64,000 bases of DNA, taken from Aliiglaciecola sp. M165. GTDB taxonomy: Bacteria > Pseudomonadota > Gammaproteobacteria > Enterobacterales > Alteromonadaceae. Position 1 is the stretch's first letter, and every line of letters begins with the position of its first letter. The translations under genes and the position numbers were made by a program. Positions 1 to 9,047 of the stretch are shown here, piece after piece. The stretch is taken from contig NZ_VKKH01000006.1 in assembly GCF_007197995.1 (NCBI RefSeq), positions 496,001 through 560,000 of the forward strand, given 5' to 3'. The notes beneath the pieces are model-generated. The model had not been told where the DNA came from. It saw only the letters and a program-made list of their open reading frames with translations, and searched no databases.

Positions 1-1475
1 TGTCCGCTACTGGTTTGTGCCTCTATAAATATAACAGTACGTTGAATGTCGCCACCTGGGTCGCTGCTGACCTTCGAATTTTTATGAATTGCTATAGCAT
101 CCCAAGGGCCTACATTTAGAGCGATTGACCCATTTGCGGCAACCGTTACCGAAGAGCCTGAACAACTCTTACCATCTGCGCTTAATTCACCATTTAATAC
201 ATTACAATAAGTGCCCGCTGCCATTGATGTGTTCAATGTGGCAGTAAGATTGTATTGTTCTTTATTAATGGCGACAAAACCACTTGCTCCACGACCAAAT
301 GCGATTTGATTCGCACCATTGTCCCACCAATCAGAGGTATAAAAGTCGTCTGAAGTATTGTTGCGAAAATCCATTGCTCCTGCGATGTAGGACCAGCGGT
401 GTTCACATTTCCAATTTGAACCGAAGCACTCAAGGTTACCATTATTGTGCACGGGTACATTAGGTGCTCCAGCATCGGTATCACCATGGAAATCATAACT
501 AGACATCACCTTGGGGTAGCCGTAGGGGTATGCGAGCATAAAAGTGTTCGCTAAATCATATAATCTTCCATCTTCAAATGTGATGACATTACCACCACCA
601 CCATGCCCCCGCTGATTGTCATGATTGTCGACAAATACCACAGCAAGATAACTAGGCATGAAACCCCAGCCCTCACCAAAGTTGCTCAACCAAGACAAAT
701 TGCCATTTCGAAATGTGTTACCGATTTCAACACTGTATTTAAATTCTGTGACTAAGCCGTTTTGAAAATACTCCGATGCAGAGACAGCTTCACCGCCTTG
801 ATCAATCACCTCTTGAAAAATCAACGGTGAACCGTTGACGTTAGAAAGTATCCCTGCAATATCAGTAGTTGGCATATGTTTGGATGCGTCCAATCTAAAC
901 CCGGCTACACCAATATTGGTCAGGTCATTCAAAAATGCAGCTATCGTGCTTTGCACATAGGGCGCGTCGGTATCTAAATCGGCTAGGCCAACGAGCTCGC
1001 AATTCTGCACTTCATAGCGATTTCCATAGTCGCTGATTGCACAGGTAGTATGAAAATCTTGAGGTGAATAGATTGGGTATTGTTTATTGCCAAAATTACT
1101 TCCCGCGGTGCCTGTTCCACTACCTGCGGCCATGTGATTGATAACAGCGTCAACGTAGATGTCGACACCAACATTTTGGCAACGCTGAACCATATCGATA
1201 AAATCTGCTCGAGATCCGCCTCTACTTTCTAGTACATAACTAACCGGCTGGTATCTCGCCCACCATTGGTCAACGGTGATATGTTCATTAGGAGGGCTTA
1301 CCTGAACCGCGGCATATCCCTTAGGCCCCAAAAAAGTCTCACATTCAGTGGCGACATCTTGCCAATTCCATTCAAATAGGTGAACAAAGGTACTTGGTGC
1401 GGCTTGCGTCGTCGAAGAGAACGACAAAGTTGAGAGCACAGCGGCGCTGGCCAATGTGTGTTTGCTAAATATCAT
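1..1475 (-). CDS. Secreted alpha-amylase, GH13 (3' end outside window)
   Basis: This is an endo-acting alpha-1,4-glucan hydrolase exported to the periplasm or medium. I read it by translating the minus strand from ATG at 1475; the frame stays open to base 1, so the C-terminus is missing. Residues 1-25 form a signal peptide ending TTQA. The mature start [13 protein letters not shown] and the segments [10 protein letters not shown] and [10 protein letters not shown] closely match the cold-active chloride-dependent amylase of Pseudoalteromonas haloplanktis (from memory). The GH13 catalytic residues are visible: Asp196 in GFRLDASKH, Glu222 in IFQEVID and Asp286 in [17 protein letters not shown] carries the Lys that takes the place of the third chloride ligand in that family. 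After the C-terminal beta domain a new segment starts ([14 protein letters not shown]), probably a starch-binding module continuing beyond the window; that is inference. Confidence 0.93.
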   Translation of the reverse strand, partial: MIFSKHTLASAAVLSTLSFSSTTQAAPSTFVHLFEWNWQDVATECETFLGPKGYAAVQVSPPNEHITVDQWWARYQPVSYVLESRGGSRADFIDMVQRCQNVGVDIYVDAVINHMAAGSGTGTAGSNFGNKQYPIYSPQDFHTTCAISDYGNRYEVQNCELVGLADLDTDAPYVQSTIAAFLNDLTNIGVAGFRLDASKHMPTTDIAGILSNVNGSPLIFQEVIDQGGEAVSASEYFQNGLVTEFKYSVEIGNTFRNGNLSWLSNFGEGWGFMPSYLAVVFVDNHDNQRGHGGGGNVITFEDGRLYDLANTFMLAYPYGYPKVMSSYDFHGDTDAGAPNVPVHNNGNLECFGSNWKCEHRWSYIAGAMDFRNNTSDDFYTSDWWDNGANQIAFGRGASGFVAINKEQYNLTATLNTSMAAGTYCNVLNGELSADGKSCSGSSVTVAANGSIALNVGPWDAIAIHKNSKVSSDPGGDIQRTVIFIEAQTSSG

Positions 1476-1809
1476 GTTACTGTCCCGTGTGTTCGGCGTA
1501 ACATCTAATCAATGTTGCTTCCCGTTGATTACCGCTCTTTTGCAATGTCGAAATTACAAAAGTATCCTTTTGATTATTATGATGTTATTGCCAATTGTTA
1601 AATTTATTTTGGAGCGCTGCATTTTGAGTTGTTAACAAAAATGCAACGCGGCATTAACATACAGAGGTGGAAAAAAATTACCAAATGAATACGTATGTAG
1701 TCATCATTCAAGGGTTATTCAGGCAAATCAATTTGATTAATTCGAAAGTATAAAGCAATTGGTATAAGGTCTGCGTGTGTTTTCAAAATGAGTCGATAAC
1801 TGGTTAGCA
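1476..1809. other. Divergent intergenic region with inverted repeat
   Basis: 334 bases between the divergent amylase and acetyltransferase genes. The one clear structure is an inverted repeat: TGCATTTT at 1618-1625 and AAAATGCA at 1638-1645. After one mismatch it extends to GCG at 1614-1616 and CGC at 1647-1649. A GTTAAC palindrome lies inside the loop. It could be a regulator site shared by both genes or a hairpin. No RNA gene or ORF is evident. Confidence 0.4.
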
Positions 1810-2352
1810 ATGCAAGAAGAAAAACAAAAAATGTTGCTTGAGCAGGAATATTTTCCTAGCAATAAACTGCTGCAAAGCGAGCGTATGCACGCCAAATCGG
1901 TATGTCATCAATTCAACCAGCTTGCACCCGCTCAATACAAACAGGGCATAAAGTTGTTTAAAGCACTTTTTGGTTCGACGCACAATTTTTGGATTGAGCC
2001 ACTATTTTACTGTGATTATGGCTACAACATTCACCTTGGTAAAAATTTCTATGCAAATCATGGAACCGTTATTTTAGATGCTGCACCAGTCACCTTTGGC
2101 GATGATGTGTTATTGGCGCCGGGCGTACTCATTTCTACTGCAACTCATCCTCTGGATCCCGTAAAGCGAAAAAAAGGCATTGAAACCGCTCATCCCATCA
2201 CACTCGGAAATAATGTATGGGTTGGAATGGGCGCAAAAATACTACCTGGTGTAAACATTGGCGACAACGTGGTGATTGGTGCCGGCAGTGTTATCAATAA
2301 AGACGTTAAAGCCGGATGTAAAGTTGCTGGTGTGCCGGCAAAACCCATTTAG
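1810..2352 (+). CDS. Maltose/galactoside O-acetyltransferase family protein
   Basis: A 180-residue hexapeptide-repeat acetyltransferase of the Maa/LacA/NodL type, expected to move acetyl from acetyl-CoA to a sugar hydroxyl in the cytoplasm. An N-terminal helical cap (about residues 5-55, LLQSERMHAKSVCHQFNQL) precedes a left-handed beta-helix. The family signature is clear: FYCDYGYNIHLGKNFYANHG, then ISTATHPLDP with the catalytic His (THP), then the coils NVWVGMGAKILPGVNIG and VVIGAGSVI, ending in GVPAKPI. Length fits the family (180-200). It is divergent from the amylase, so a role with glucose or maltose is plausible, but the sugar substrate cannot be read from sequence. No strong ribosome site precedes the ATG. 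Confidence 0.85.
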   Translation: MQEEKQKMLLEQEYFPSNKLLQSERMHAKSVCHQFNQLAPAQYKQGIKLFKALFGSTHNFWIEPLFYCDYGYNIHLGKNFYANHGTVILDAAPVTFGDDVLLAPGVLISTATHPLDPVKRKKGIETAHPITLGNNVWVGMGAKILPGVNIGDNVVIGAGSVINKDVKAGCKVAGVPAKPI

Positions 2353-2391
2353 TCCATCATTAATTTATTCAAACATCATAAGGAAGGCATT

Positions 2392-3135
2392 ATGGCCAAT
2401 ATTGACAGTCGGCTTATTAATCAGGTTTTGGTTTTAACGATTGATCGACAAGCGCAAAAGAATGCAATTAACCAGCAAATGTACACAGAACTCGCAGATC
2501 AGATACAAAACGCCGATTCTGATCCTAAGGTTAAAAGTATCGTCTTGACTGGCAAAGGAGAAATGTTTACCGCTGGCAATGATATCAACGATTTTCTTAA
2601 ACTGGATGATTCTGAGCAATCAACGGCATTGCATTTCCTTGATGCCATAAGTACAAACAAAACACCGCTTATTGCGGCAGTAAATGGCCCAGCAATTGGT
2701 ATCGGTTTGACCTTGTTGTTACATTGCGATCTGGTTTTCTGCGCGAGAGCAGCCACCTTTACAGCTCCCTTTGCGAAGCTTGGCTTAGTGCCCGAAGCCG
2801 CTTCATCATTATTGCTTCCTATCGCAGTAGGTAAAGCTATGGCAAATGATATTTTGTTGGCTGGAAGAAAACTCAATAGCGAAGAAGCTTTGCGATGCGG
2901 TTTGGTTTCTCGTGTCTATGAAGATGACACTCTATTCGAAAACACATTAGAAGTGGCCATGCAGATCACAAATATGTTGCCTGATGCGGTGATGAAAACC
3001 AAACGTCTGGTTGATGTGGTTTGGGAAGAAAAAATTAAAAACAAAATGCAGGAAGAATTTATCGACTTTTCAGCACAACTACAATCGAGCGATTTCAAAC
3101 AATCGATGCAAATGTTTTTGAACAAAAAATCCTAA
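2392..3135 (+). CDS. Enoyl-CoA hydratase/isomerase family, isomerase-like
   Basis: A 247-residue crotonase-fold protein of fatty acid beta-oxidation. The oxyanion-hole segments are present (FTAGNDINDF and AVNGPAIGIGLTLLLHCD). The two glutamates used by true hydratases are replaced: the position after GIGL is Thr, and the QPE position reads APF. A Glu lies instead in LGLVPEAASS, which lines up with the catalytic Glu of delta3,delta2-enoyl-CoA isomerases of the yeast Eci1/human ECI2 type. I therefore prefer an isomerase that lets unsaturated acyl chains enter beta-oxidation. A good ribosome site (AAGGAAGG) sits just before the ATG. The acetyltransferase ends 39 bases upstream, so co-transcription is possible. 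Confidence 0.82.
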   Translation: MANIDSRLINQVLVLTIDRQAQKNAINQQMYTELADQIQNADSDPKVKSIVLTGKGEMFTAGNDINDFLKLDDSEQSTALHFLDAISTNKTPLIAAVNGPAIGIGLTLLLHCDLVFCARAATFTAPFAKLGLVPEAASSLLLPIAVGKAMANDILLAGRKLNSEEALRCGLVSRVYEDDTLFENTLEVAMQITNMLPDAVMKTKRLVDVVWEEKIKNKMQEEFIDFSAQLQSSDFKQSMQMFLNKKS

Positions 3136-3232
3136 ATCTTGTTATTCATTACGTCTTCACTCATTGGCTATTATTAGCGAATGTGGCAAGATACCTTGGC
3201 TATCACTTAACAATAATAAAAAAGGAGCAGTT

Positions 3233-4768
3233 ATGGCCACTGAGTCTACTTGGACGATGCGCGCCTTAGACAAAGTCGAAAAAGTAGGGAATAAACTCCC
3301 TGATCCCGCAATTATTTTCGCATTTTGTTTGTTGATTGTATGGATTCTTTCAGCAGTCTTTTCAAATTTTACATTCAGTGCAATTGACCCACGAAGCGGA
3401 GAGGCGGTTGTTGTCAACAACTTGTTGACGGGCGATAGTTTGGCAGACTTTCTATCCAGAATGGTACGAATATTCACCGGTTTCGCTCCTTTAGGGGTAG
3501 TGTTAGTTGCAATGTTAGGGGTAGGTGTTGCCGAGCATTCGGGTTTCATTAGTGCTGGTCTGAAGCGCATGTTGGATACCACACCTAAAGCGCTGTTAAC
3601 ACCCATGGTCGTGCTTGTGGCAATTGTCAGTCATACAGCGACAGATGCAGGTTATGTGTTAGTTATCCCGCTTGCCGGGGTTATCTTTTATGCGATGGGG
3701 CGACATCCTTTGGCAGGTATTGCCGCTGCGTTTGCCGGGGTCAGTGGTGGCTTTTGCGCAAACTTTATCCCTTCAGCTATCGATCCCTTATTGCAGAGTT
3801 TCACTCAAAGTGCGGCGCAGATTATTGATCCTGACATTCAAATCAATCCCCTTAACAACTGGTTTTTCAACTCAGCCTCGACTTTGTTGATTGTGGGTAT
3901 TGGCTGGTATCTTACCGACAAAGTCATCGAACCACGGATGAAAGATGTTGAAGTAGATGGTGATCCTGAAGAGATACCAAGGTTTGATGAGTTAGATGAA
4001 AAACAAAGCAAGGCACTTCGATATGCATCACTGACGATGTTGGCGGGCATTATTGCCCTGGTTGCTATTTTGGTGCCGGAATCATCTCCTATGCGCGCAC
4101 CAGATGGTCAGTTAACGTCTTTTGCTGCACCTGTAATGCAATCCATTGTTCCTTTGATTTTCTTATTGTTTTTGTTGCCTGGCGTGGTTTACGGATTTAT
4201 GTCGGGTACCTTTAAAAACACCAAGGATATGATCGATGCCATGACGAAGGCCATGCAAGGCATGAGTTATTATATTGTCATGGCGTTTTTCTGTGCGTTG
4301 TTTATCGATGCCTTTGGTAAGTCCAATTTAGGAGCCTTGTTAGCCATTGAAGGTGCGCAAACGCTCAAAGCGTTGCAATTGCCGAGCATGGTTACCATCG
4401 TCGGGATTATTTTCTTAACAGCTTTTGTGAATCTATTTGTGGGATCTTCTTCGGCGAAATGGGCATTGCTTGGGCCCATATTTGTGCCTATGCTGATGCA
4501 ACTCAATATATCACCTGATCTTACTCAAGCCGCATATCGATTAGGCGATTCGTCATCGAATATCATTACACCATTGATGCCATATTTCCCGCTTGTCGTG
4601 GTGTACTGTCAGCGCTATGTTAAATCTACTGGGATAGGTACCTTGTTATCAATGATGTTGCCATACACAGTAGTGATATTGTTCTCCTGGACAGCGTTTT
4701 TGCTGCTCTATTGGTGGCTAGGTATTCCATTAGGCATTCAGGCAAACTATGTTTATCCAGCAGGATAA
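3233..4768 (+). CDS. AbgT/MtrF family transporter
   Basis: A 511-residue inner-membrane carrier of the AbgT family, whose members import p-aminobenzoyl-glutamate or export antimetabolites using the proton gradient. The start was set at ATG 3233 because AAGGAG stands just upstream; an earlier in-frame start at 3164 has no ribosome site and would add a non-hydrophobic stretch. The N-terminal LDKVEKVGNKLPDPAIIFAF is characteristic of the family. About a dozen hydrophobic segments follow, with re-entrant regions around SHTATDAGYVLVIPL and NLFVGSSSAKWALLGPIFVPM, and a late RLGDSSSNIITPLMPYFPL motif. Length matches the family (about 510). Substrate and transport direction cannot be told from sequence. 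A rho-independent terminator follows directly. Confidence 0.92.
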   Translation: MATESTWTMRALDKVEKVGNKLPDPAIIFAFCLLIVWILSAVFSNFTFSAIDPRSGEAVVVNNLLTGDSLADFLSRMVRIFTGFAPLGVVLVAMLGVGVAEHSGFISAGLKRMLDTTPKALLTPMVVLVAIVSHTATDAGYVLVIPLAGVIFYAMGRHPLAGIAAAFAGVSGGFCANFIPSAIDPLLQSFTQSAAQIIDPDIQINPLNNWFFNSASTLLIVGIGWYLTDKVIEPRMKDVEVDGDPEEIPRFDELDEKQSKALRYASLTMLAGIIALVAILVPESSPMRAPDGQLTSFAAPVMQSIVPLIFLLFLLPGVVYGFMSGTFKNTKDMIDAMTKAMQGMSYYIVMAFFCALFIDAFGKSNLGALLAIEGAQTLKALQLPSMVTIVGIIFLTAFVNLFVGSSSAKWALLGPIFVPMLMQLNISPDLTQAAYRLGDSSSNIITPLMPYFPLVVVYCQRYVKSTGIGTLLSMMLPYTVVILFSWTAFLLLYWWLGIPLGIQANYVYPAG

Positions 4769-4772
4769 AATC

Positions 4773-4800
4773 AAAGGCCCATTTTTGGGCCTTTTCTCTT
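4773..4800 (+). terminator. Rho-independent terminator after AbgT gene
   Basis: Stem AAAGGCCC (4773-4780) and GGGCCTTT (4787-4794) around a six-base loop, continuing into a T-rich tail. It begins four bases after the transporter stop codon. Confidence 0.9.
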
Positions 4801-4837
4801 TGTAAAGCGATCTCTTGTTAATCTGGAATGGTACCCG

Positions 4838-5440
4838 ATGTCTGTAAATTCACAGTTACTGCTTGCATTAGATGAGATAATTACCGCAGCAGATAATCCT
4901 TTAAAAGAACATGAAATTATCTCATTGCTGCAAAAAGCGCCTTATTTCATTTTTGAGCCGAAAATACTGTCTGAACCCTTAAGGCTTTTTCAATGTCATT
5001 TTGTAGTGTTCCATCATTTGTACCTCCTGCAAGCACAGTATTTGCAACAAAAACAAGGATATTTGACTATCCATACCACCGAAATTGGTTTACTACCTGC
5101 TAACGGGTCTCAGCAATCCCTCGATATTGAAGATAAGGTCAGGCAGTATTACCTGGATTGGTCAAATTTTGAAAAGACAGATGAAGCGCAAGTTGAGGCT
5201 TTGTTGGACGATTTTTGGCGTAGGATGGGAAACCACAACACACCTAGTGAGCGAGATAGAAAAAAAGCGCTTGAAATACTCTCCCTGAACGATGATTTCA
5301 CCCAGGAGCAACTTAAAAAACACTATCGCAAGTTACAACATCAATTCCACCCTGACAAAAAAAGTGGAAATGCTCGGCTAAGCCAAGATATCGATTGGGC
5401 CTACCGTGCTTTAAAAAATTCATTGCGTATTCACAGCTAA
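4838..5440 (+). CDS. DnaJ-related protein with C-terminal J domain
   Basis: A 200-residue cytoplasmic protein. Residues 1-125 match the helical region found in DnaJ-related proteins of Vibrio and Alteromonadales. Residues 140-198 form a J domain with the essential HPD motif in HQFHPDKKSG and the preceding basic helix QLKKHYRKLQ. It probably stimulates DnaK on particular clients; it has no G/F-rich or zinc-finger region, so it is not DnaJ itself. It is convergent with the EAL gene: its TAA (5438-5440) overlaps the opposite-strand TAG (5439-5437). Confidence 0.85.
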   Translation: MSVNSQLLLALDEIITAADNPLKEHEIISLLQKAPYFIFEPKILSEPLRLFQCHFVVFHHLYLLQAQYLQQKQGYLTIHTTEIGLLPANGSQQSLDIEDKVRQYYLDWSNFEKTDEAQVEALLDDFWRRMGNHNTPSERDRKKALEILSLNDDFTQEQLKKHYRKLQHQFHPDKKSGNARLSQDIDWAYRALKNSLRIHS

Positions 5441-7704
5441 GCAACCGACTGTTTTGATGCCAAGAAGTCATTGAAATAGGCTTCGTCTAGGGGTTTGCTG
5501 AACCAATATCCTTGGATCTCTTTGCACCCCATTTCTTTAAGCATGTTTAATTGTTCAAGCTCTTCAACGCCCTCAGCAATAAGTGTAACGCCAAGATTAT
5601 TCCCTAAGTCAATGATCGTTCTAACAATCGATTGATCCGCACTGTCAACATGCATGTTACGCACAAAAGATTGGTCAATTTTAAGTTTATCGATAGGAAA
5701 ATCTTTTAAATAACTCAGGCTGGAGAACCCTGTTCCAAAATCGTCGATTGCAAGCTGCACGCCCATGGATTTGAGTATATGTAGGCTGTTTATCGTTGCA
5801 TTTTCGTTGTTAAATAATACGCCTTCAGTGATTTCCAGTTCTAAATTTTTTGCCTTTAATCCGCTATCAAACAAAGCGCTTTTGACATTCTCAACAAAAT
5901 TGGGATGAGTAAATTGTTTTGGCGAGATGTTTACCGCAATGACCAGGTCTTCATATCCTGATTTAGCAAATTGTGCCGCTTTCTCGCAGGCTGTTTTTAA
6001 AATCCAATCGCCCAGTGGTAATATCATTCCCGAACGTTCTGCCAACGGGATAAACTCAGCAGGGGATACCCATTGTTCGTTTAATTGCCATCTTATTAAA
6101 ACCTCTGCGCCAATTACCCGATTTTTTGTCACATCAAGTTGAGGCTGGAAATAAAGCTCAAAATCGCCACTTTTAAGGGCCAACCGCATGGCTACCTGTA
6201 GAGCGTTTTGTCTCGCAATCGCTTCACCTAAGTGATCACTGAACATCATGTATTCTGTGTGTTCTTGGCTTGCCGAGGAATCTAACGCGATGCGAGTATT
6301 TCTGTTGATTTCCTCGACGTCTTTGCCGTCGTGTGGGGAACATGCAAAACCAAAATCTAATTCAACCTGATGCTGTCCAGAAAACTGCGCTAAATTTATC
6401 TGTTGTTTTATGTTCGAAACTAATCTTTTTACTAGCGCTGCACATTCACTGGATGGGATCAAAATGGCAAAGTTTTTATCGCCAATATGGAACAGTTTTA
6501 TGTCTTCTGGCATATCGTGACAAACTTTGTCGAGTACCGCGGCTATTTCAATGACTACCTGGTGGTTCTTATTAAACGTATTGTCAGATAACAACTGGCT
6601 ATATGAACGAATCTCAATTATCCCGTGGGTAAAGACAGTATTTTGTTCGACAAATTGCTCTAGTACTTCACGAAAACGGTACTGATTATCCAAACAGGTT
6701 TCGGGGTGGTGATAGGCTTGAAACACCATTTTTTGTTCTGCATGTTTTTTTGCCGTGACATCAGTCAGGTGCAGGTCCCATTGTCGCTGGTCACTTAACC
6801 AATGCAATTCACATTGGAAATATAGCCCCTCTAGTAATAGTTCAAAACGCTCAAAGGCTTTTTCTTCGGACTTAATATTTTGCTGAAAAGAATCAATCTT
6901 TTGACCTAGTTTTAAGCCCAACGCTTCGACGGAATGGTCCAGTTTAGCTGCTAATCGAAGCGCTGCCGGGTTTGCAAAACTGACAATATTATTTTTGCTA
7001 AAACTAAAGATAGGATTTGGGTTACGTTGTGGAAAAAGGGCCAGCCGACTATTTAGTTTGTTCGCTGACAAATACGCTTTAACCGATCTCAATATCAGCA
7101 ATGCAATTGTCAACGCAGTCAAACCATAGATGAAGACAAGTACGTTCATATAGTTGAGTTGCGATCCAACTCGATCTTTCGACTGTTCAACACGTTGGGA
7201 GACGATTCCGGTGAGTTGTTCAATTAAAGGATGTGTGTCTTGCATTAGCTGCCGAACTTGTTGTAACTGTAAGCGTGCCAAATCCCAATCGGTTTGAGAC
7301 CTTGTTTGCAAACGCATATTGGCGTCTAACGCTGTCGCAATCTCCATCACTATTTGTTGATTATTCATTAATGCGGATAGTGCGGTATGGTCGAAATAAT
7401 GGGCTAATTGATCCAAGGTGTCTTGTGCACCTCCATGAGCAGCTATGAAGTCATATTCAAAAAGTGACGGATTAAAAGACGCGTAGTAAGCGTGCAGCGC
7501 ACTCTCTTGCTCAGTCAATTGTTTACGCAATTGTTGGAAGTTGGAATAGACTTGCAAGTCCTCGTCAATGAGTTGAGATGTTGAGCGTTCAATATTGTTG
7601 CCAAAATGGTATACCAACGCAGAGATGCTCAAGCCAACAACCAAAAAAAGAATAAAAATTACGTTAAATTTGACGAGCAAATTCCCTGGAGATTTCTCCG
7701 ACAT
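5437..7704 (-). CDS. Membrane EAL-domain c-di-GMP phosphodiesterase, degenerate GGDEF
   Basis: A 755-residue signalling protein. Transmembrane segments lie at about residues 12-31 and 187-207, with a periplasmic helical sensor between them. A PAS-like region (about 220-330) and a GGDEF-like domain (about 340-490) follow. The GGDEF domain has no recognisable GGDEF motif at the expected site and is probably non-cyclising. The C-terminal EAL domain (about 510-745) looks active: EVLIRW at the EAL position, ELEITEG, DDFGTGFSSLSYL and IDKLKIDQSF are all present. It should hydrolyse c-di-GMP under control of a periplasmic signal. Confidence 0.9.
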   Translation of the reverse strand: MSEKSPGNLLVKFNVIFILFLVVGLSISALVYHFGNNIERSTSQLIDEDLQVYSNFQQLRKQLTEQESALHAYYASFNPSLFEYDFIAAHGGAQDTLDQLAHYFDHTALSALMNNQQIVMEIATALDANMRLQTRSQTDWDLARLQLQQVRQLMQDTHPLIEQLTGIVSQRVEQSKDRVGSQLNYMNVLVFIYGLTALTIALLILRSVKAYLSANKLNSRLALFPQRNPNPIFSFSKNNIVSFANPAALRLAAKLDHSVEALGLKLGQKIDSFQQNIKSEEKAFERFELLLEGLYFQCELHWLSDQRQWDLHLTDVTAKKHAEQKMVFQAYHHPETCLDNQYRFREVLEQFVEQNTVFTHGIIEIRSYSQLLSDNTFNKNHQVVIEIAAVLDKVCHDMPEDIKLFHIGDKNFAILIPSSECAALVKRLVSNIKQQINLAQFSGQHQVELDFGFACSPHDGKDVEEINRNTRIALDSSASQEHTEYMMFSDHLGEAIARQNALQVAMRLALKSGDFELYFQPQLDVTKNRVIGAEVLIRWQLNEQWVSPAEFIPLAERSGMILPLGDWILKTACEKAAQFAKSGYEDLVIAVNISPKQFTHPNFVENVKSALFDSGLKAKNLELEITEGVLFNNENATINSLHILKSMGVQLAIDDFGTGFSSLSYLKDFPIDKLKIDQSFVRNMHVDSADQSIVRTIIDLGNNLGVTLIAEGVEELEQLNMLKEMGCKEIQGYWFSKPLDEAYFNDFLASKQSVA

Positions 7705-7859
7705 AGACGTGTACCAAATTTGTATCGTTCAAGGTTCCAATTTTTAAGGTAAACTATTAGGCTGTTTTCGTCGAGTGCTGATGGTTTTTTATCCCAAGTT
7801 CGCAACAAACAAAATTACATGTTGTACCCGCCGTAAAAGGCTGGTAAAAAGTCAAGTTC

Positions 7860-7902
7860 GTTGTGAAATTAAAAATTATGTTGGTGTAATTATTAGTTTA
7901 CG
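7860..7902 (+). promoter_or_regulatory. Candidate aroF promoter with TyrR-like box
   Basis: TGTAAT-N6-TTTACG at 7885-7902 matches the TyrR box TGTAAA-N6-TTTACA with two differences. It overlaps a possible -10 (TGTAAT) placed 18 bases after a possible -35 (TTGTGA at about 7861). Overlap with the -10 fits tyrosine-dependent repression of aroF by TyrR. The promoter reading is inference. Confidence 0.5.
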
Positions 7903-7943
7903 TTTACCTAGGCGCTTAAGGCCATTTTATTATTGAGTAGTTT

Positions 7944-9035
7944 ATGCAAAAAGATCACGTTAATAACGTACACATTTCGTCTGAAAACGTCATTGTTACA
8001 CCAGAGCAATTAGCCAAAGAATTGCCGGTCAGCGAGACCGCACTGAGTGCAATTGAAACTTCAAGAGCAATTATAGGCGACATCATTCACAGACGAGATC
8101 ATCGTTTGTTAGTGATTAGTGGGCCATGCTCGATCCACGACATAGAATCGGCCAAAGAGTACGCATTAAAGCTTAAAGAGCTGCATGAGTCGTGTAAAGA
8201 CACCCTGTATATCGTTATGCGCGTGTATTTTGAAAAACCACGCACAACCGTTGGGTGGAAAGGGCTGATAAACGATCCTCACCTCGATGGTTCTTTCGAT
8301 ATTGAAGCGGGGCTACGAAAAGCCAGAGAATTACTCATCTGGTTAGCGGAACTTGAATTGCCCATCGCGACAGAAGCGCTGGATCCTATCAGCCCACAGT
8401 ACCTTGCAGAGCTATTTAGCTGGTCAGCGATTGGTGCGAGGACGTCTGAATCACAAACCCACCGAGAAATGGCAAGTGGTCTTTCAATGCCTGTAGGGTT
8501 CAAAAATGGCACGGATGGCAGTTTAGGGATCGCTATCAATGCACTGCAATCAGCGGCCTCTGGCCATCGCTTTATGGGGATCAATAAACAAGGGCAGGTG
8601 AGTGTAATCAAAACTCAAGGCAATCCAGACGGACACATAATTTTGCGTGGTGGAAAACAACCTAACTATGACTCGGTTTGTGTTTCAGATTGTGAAACGG
8701 AGTTGAAAAACGCTGATTTGCATGCCGGCTTAGTTGTCGACTGTAGTCATGCAAATTCGAGCAAGGATTATCGTAGACAACCTCTAGTTGCGCTAAACGT
8801 TGTAAATCAAATACTCGAGGGCAACCAATCTATTATTGGAATTATGCTCGAAAGTCATCTTAACGAAGGCAATCAAAGCAACACAGGCAAACGCTTGGAT
8901 GAGTTGGATTATGGTGTATCGATTACCGATGGCTGTATCAACTGGCAAAGTACCGAAGATCTGATAAACCAGTCTAGAGAAAAGCTAATCACGGTATTAC
9001 CCATGCGTCTTAACAAAATGCAAAAATCAGCTTAA
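7944..9035 (+). CDS. aroF: DAHP synthase, AroF (Tyr-sensitive) type
   Basis: 3-deoxy-7-phosphoheptulonate synthase, which condenses phosphoenolpyruvate and erythrose 4-phosphate in the first step of the shikimate pathway. The 363-residue length and the N-terminus MQKDHVNNVHI follow E. coli AroF, not AroG or AroH. Class I motifs are present: ISGPCSIHD, RVYFEKPRTTVGWKGL, GFKNGTDGS, LRGGKQPNY and VDCSHANSSKDYR, the last with metal- and phosphate-binding residues. It lies 12 bases before tyrA, as in the enterobacterial aroF-tyrA operon, which supports Tyr feedback. A TyrR-like box lies upstream. Confidence 0.95.
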   Translation: MQKDHVNNVHISSENVIVTPEQLAKELPVSETALSAIETSRAIIGDIIHRRDHRLLVISGPCSIHDIESAKEYALKLKELHESCKDTLYIVMRVYFEKPRTTVGWKGLINDPHLDGSFDIEAGLRKARELLIWLAELELPIATEALDPISPQYLAELFSWSAIGARTSESQTHREMASGLSMPVGFKNGTDGSLGIAINALQSAASGHRFMGINKQGQVSVIKTQGNPDGHIILRGGKQPNYDSVCVSDCETELKNADLHAGLVVDCSHANSSKDYRRQPLVALNVVNQILEGNQSIIGIMLESHLNEGNQSNTGKRLDELDYGVSITDGCINWQSTEDLINQSREKLITVLPMRLNKMQKSA

Positions 9036-9047
9036 AGGGAGCGTCTT

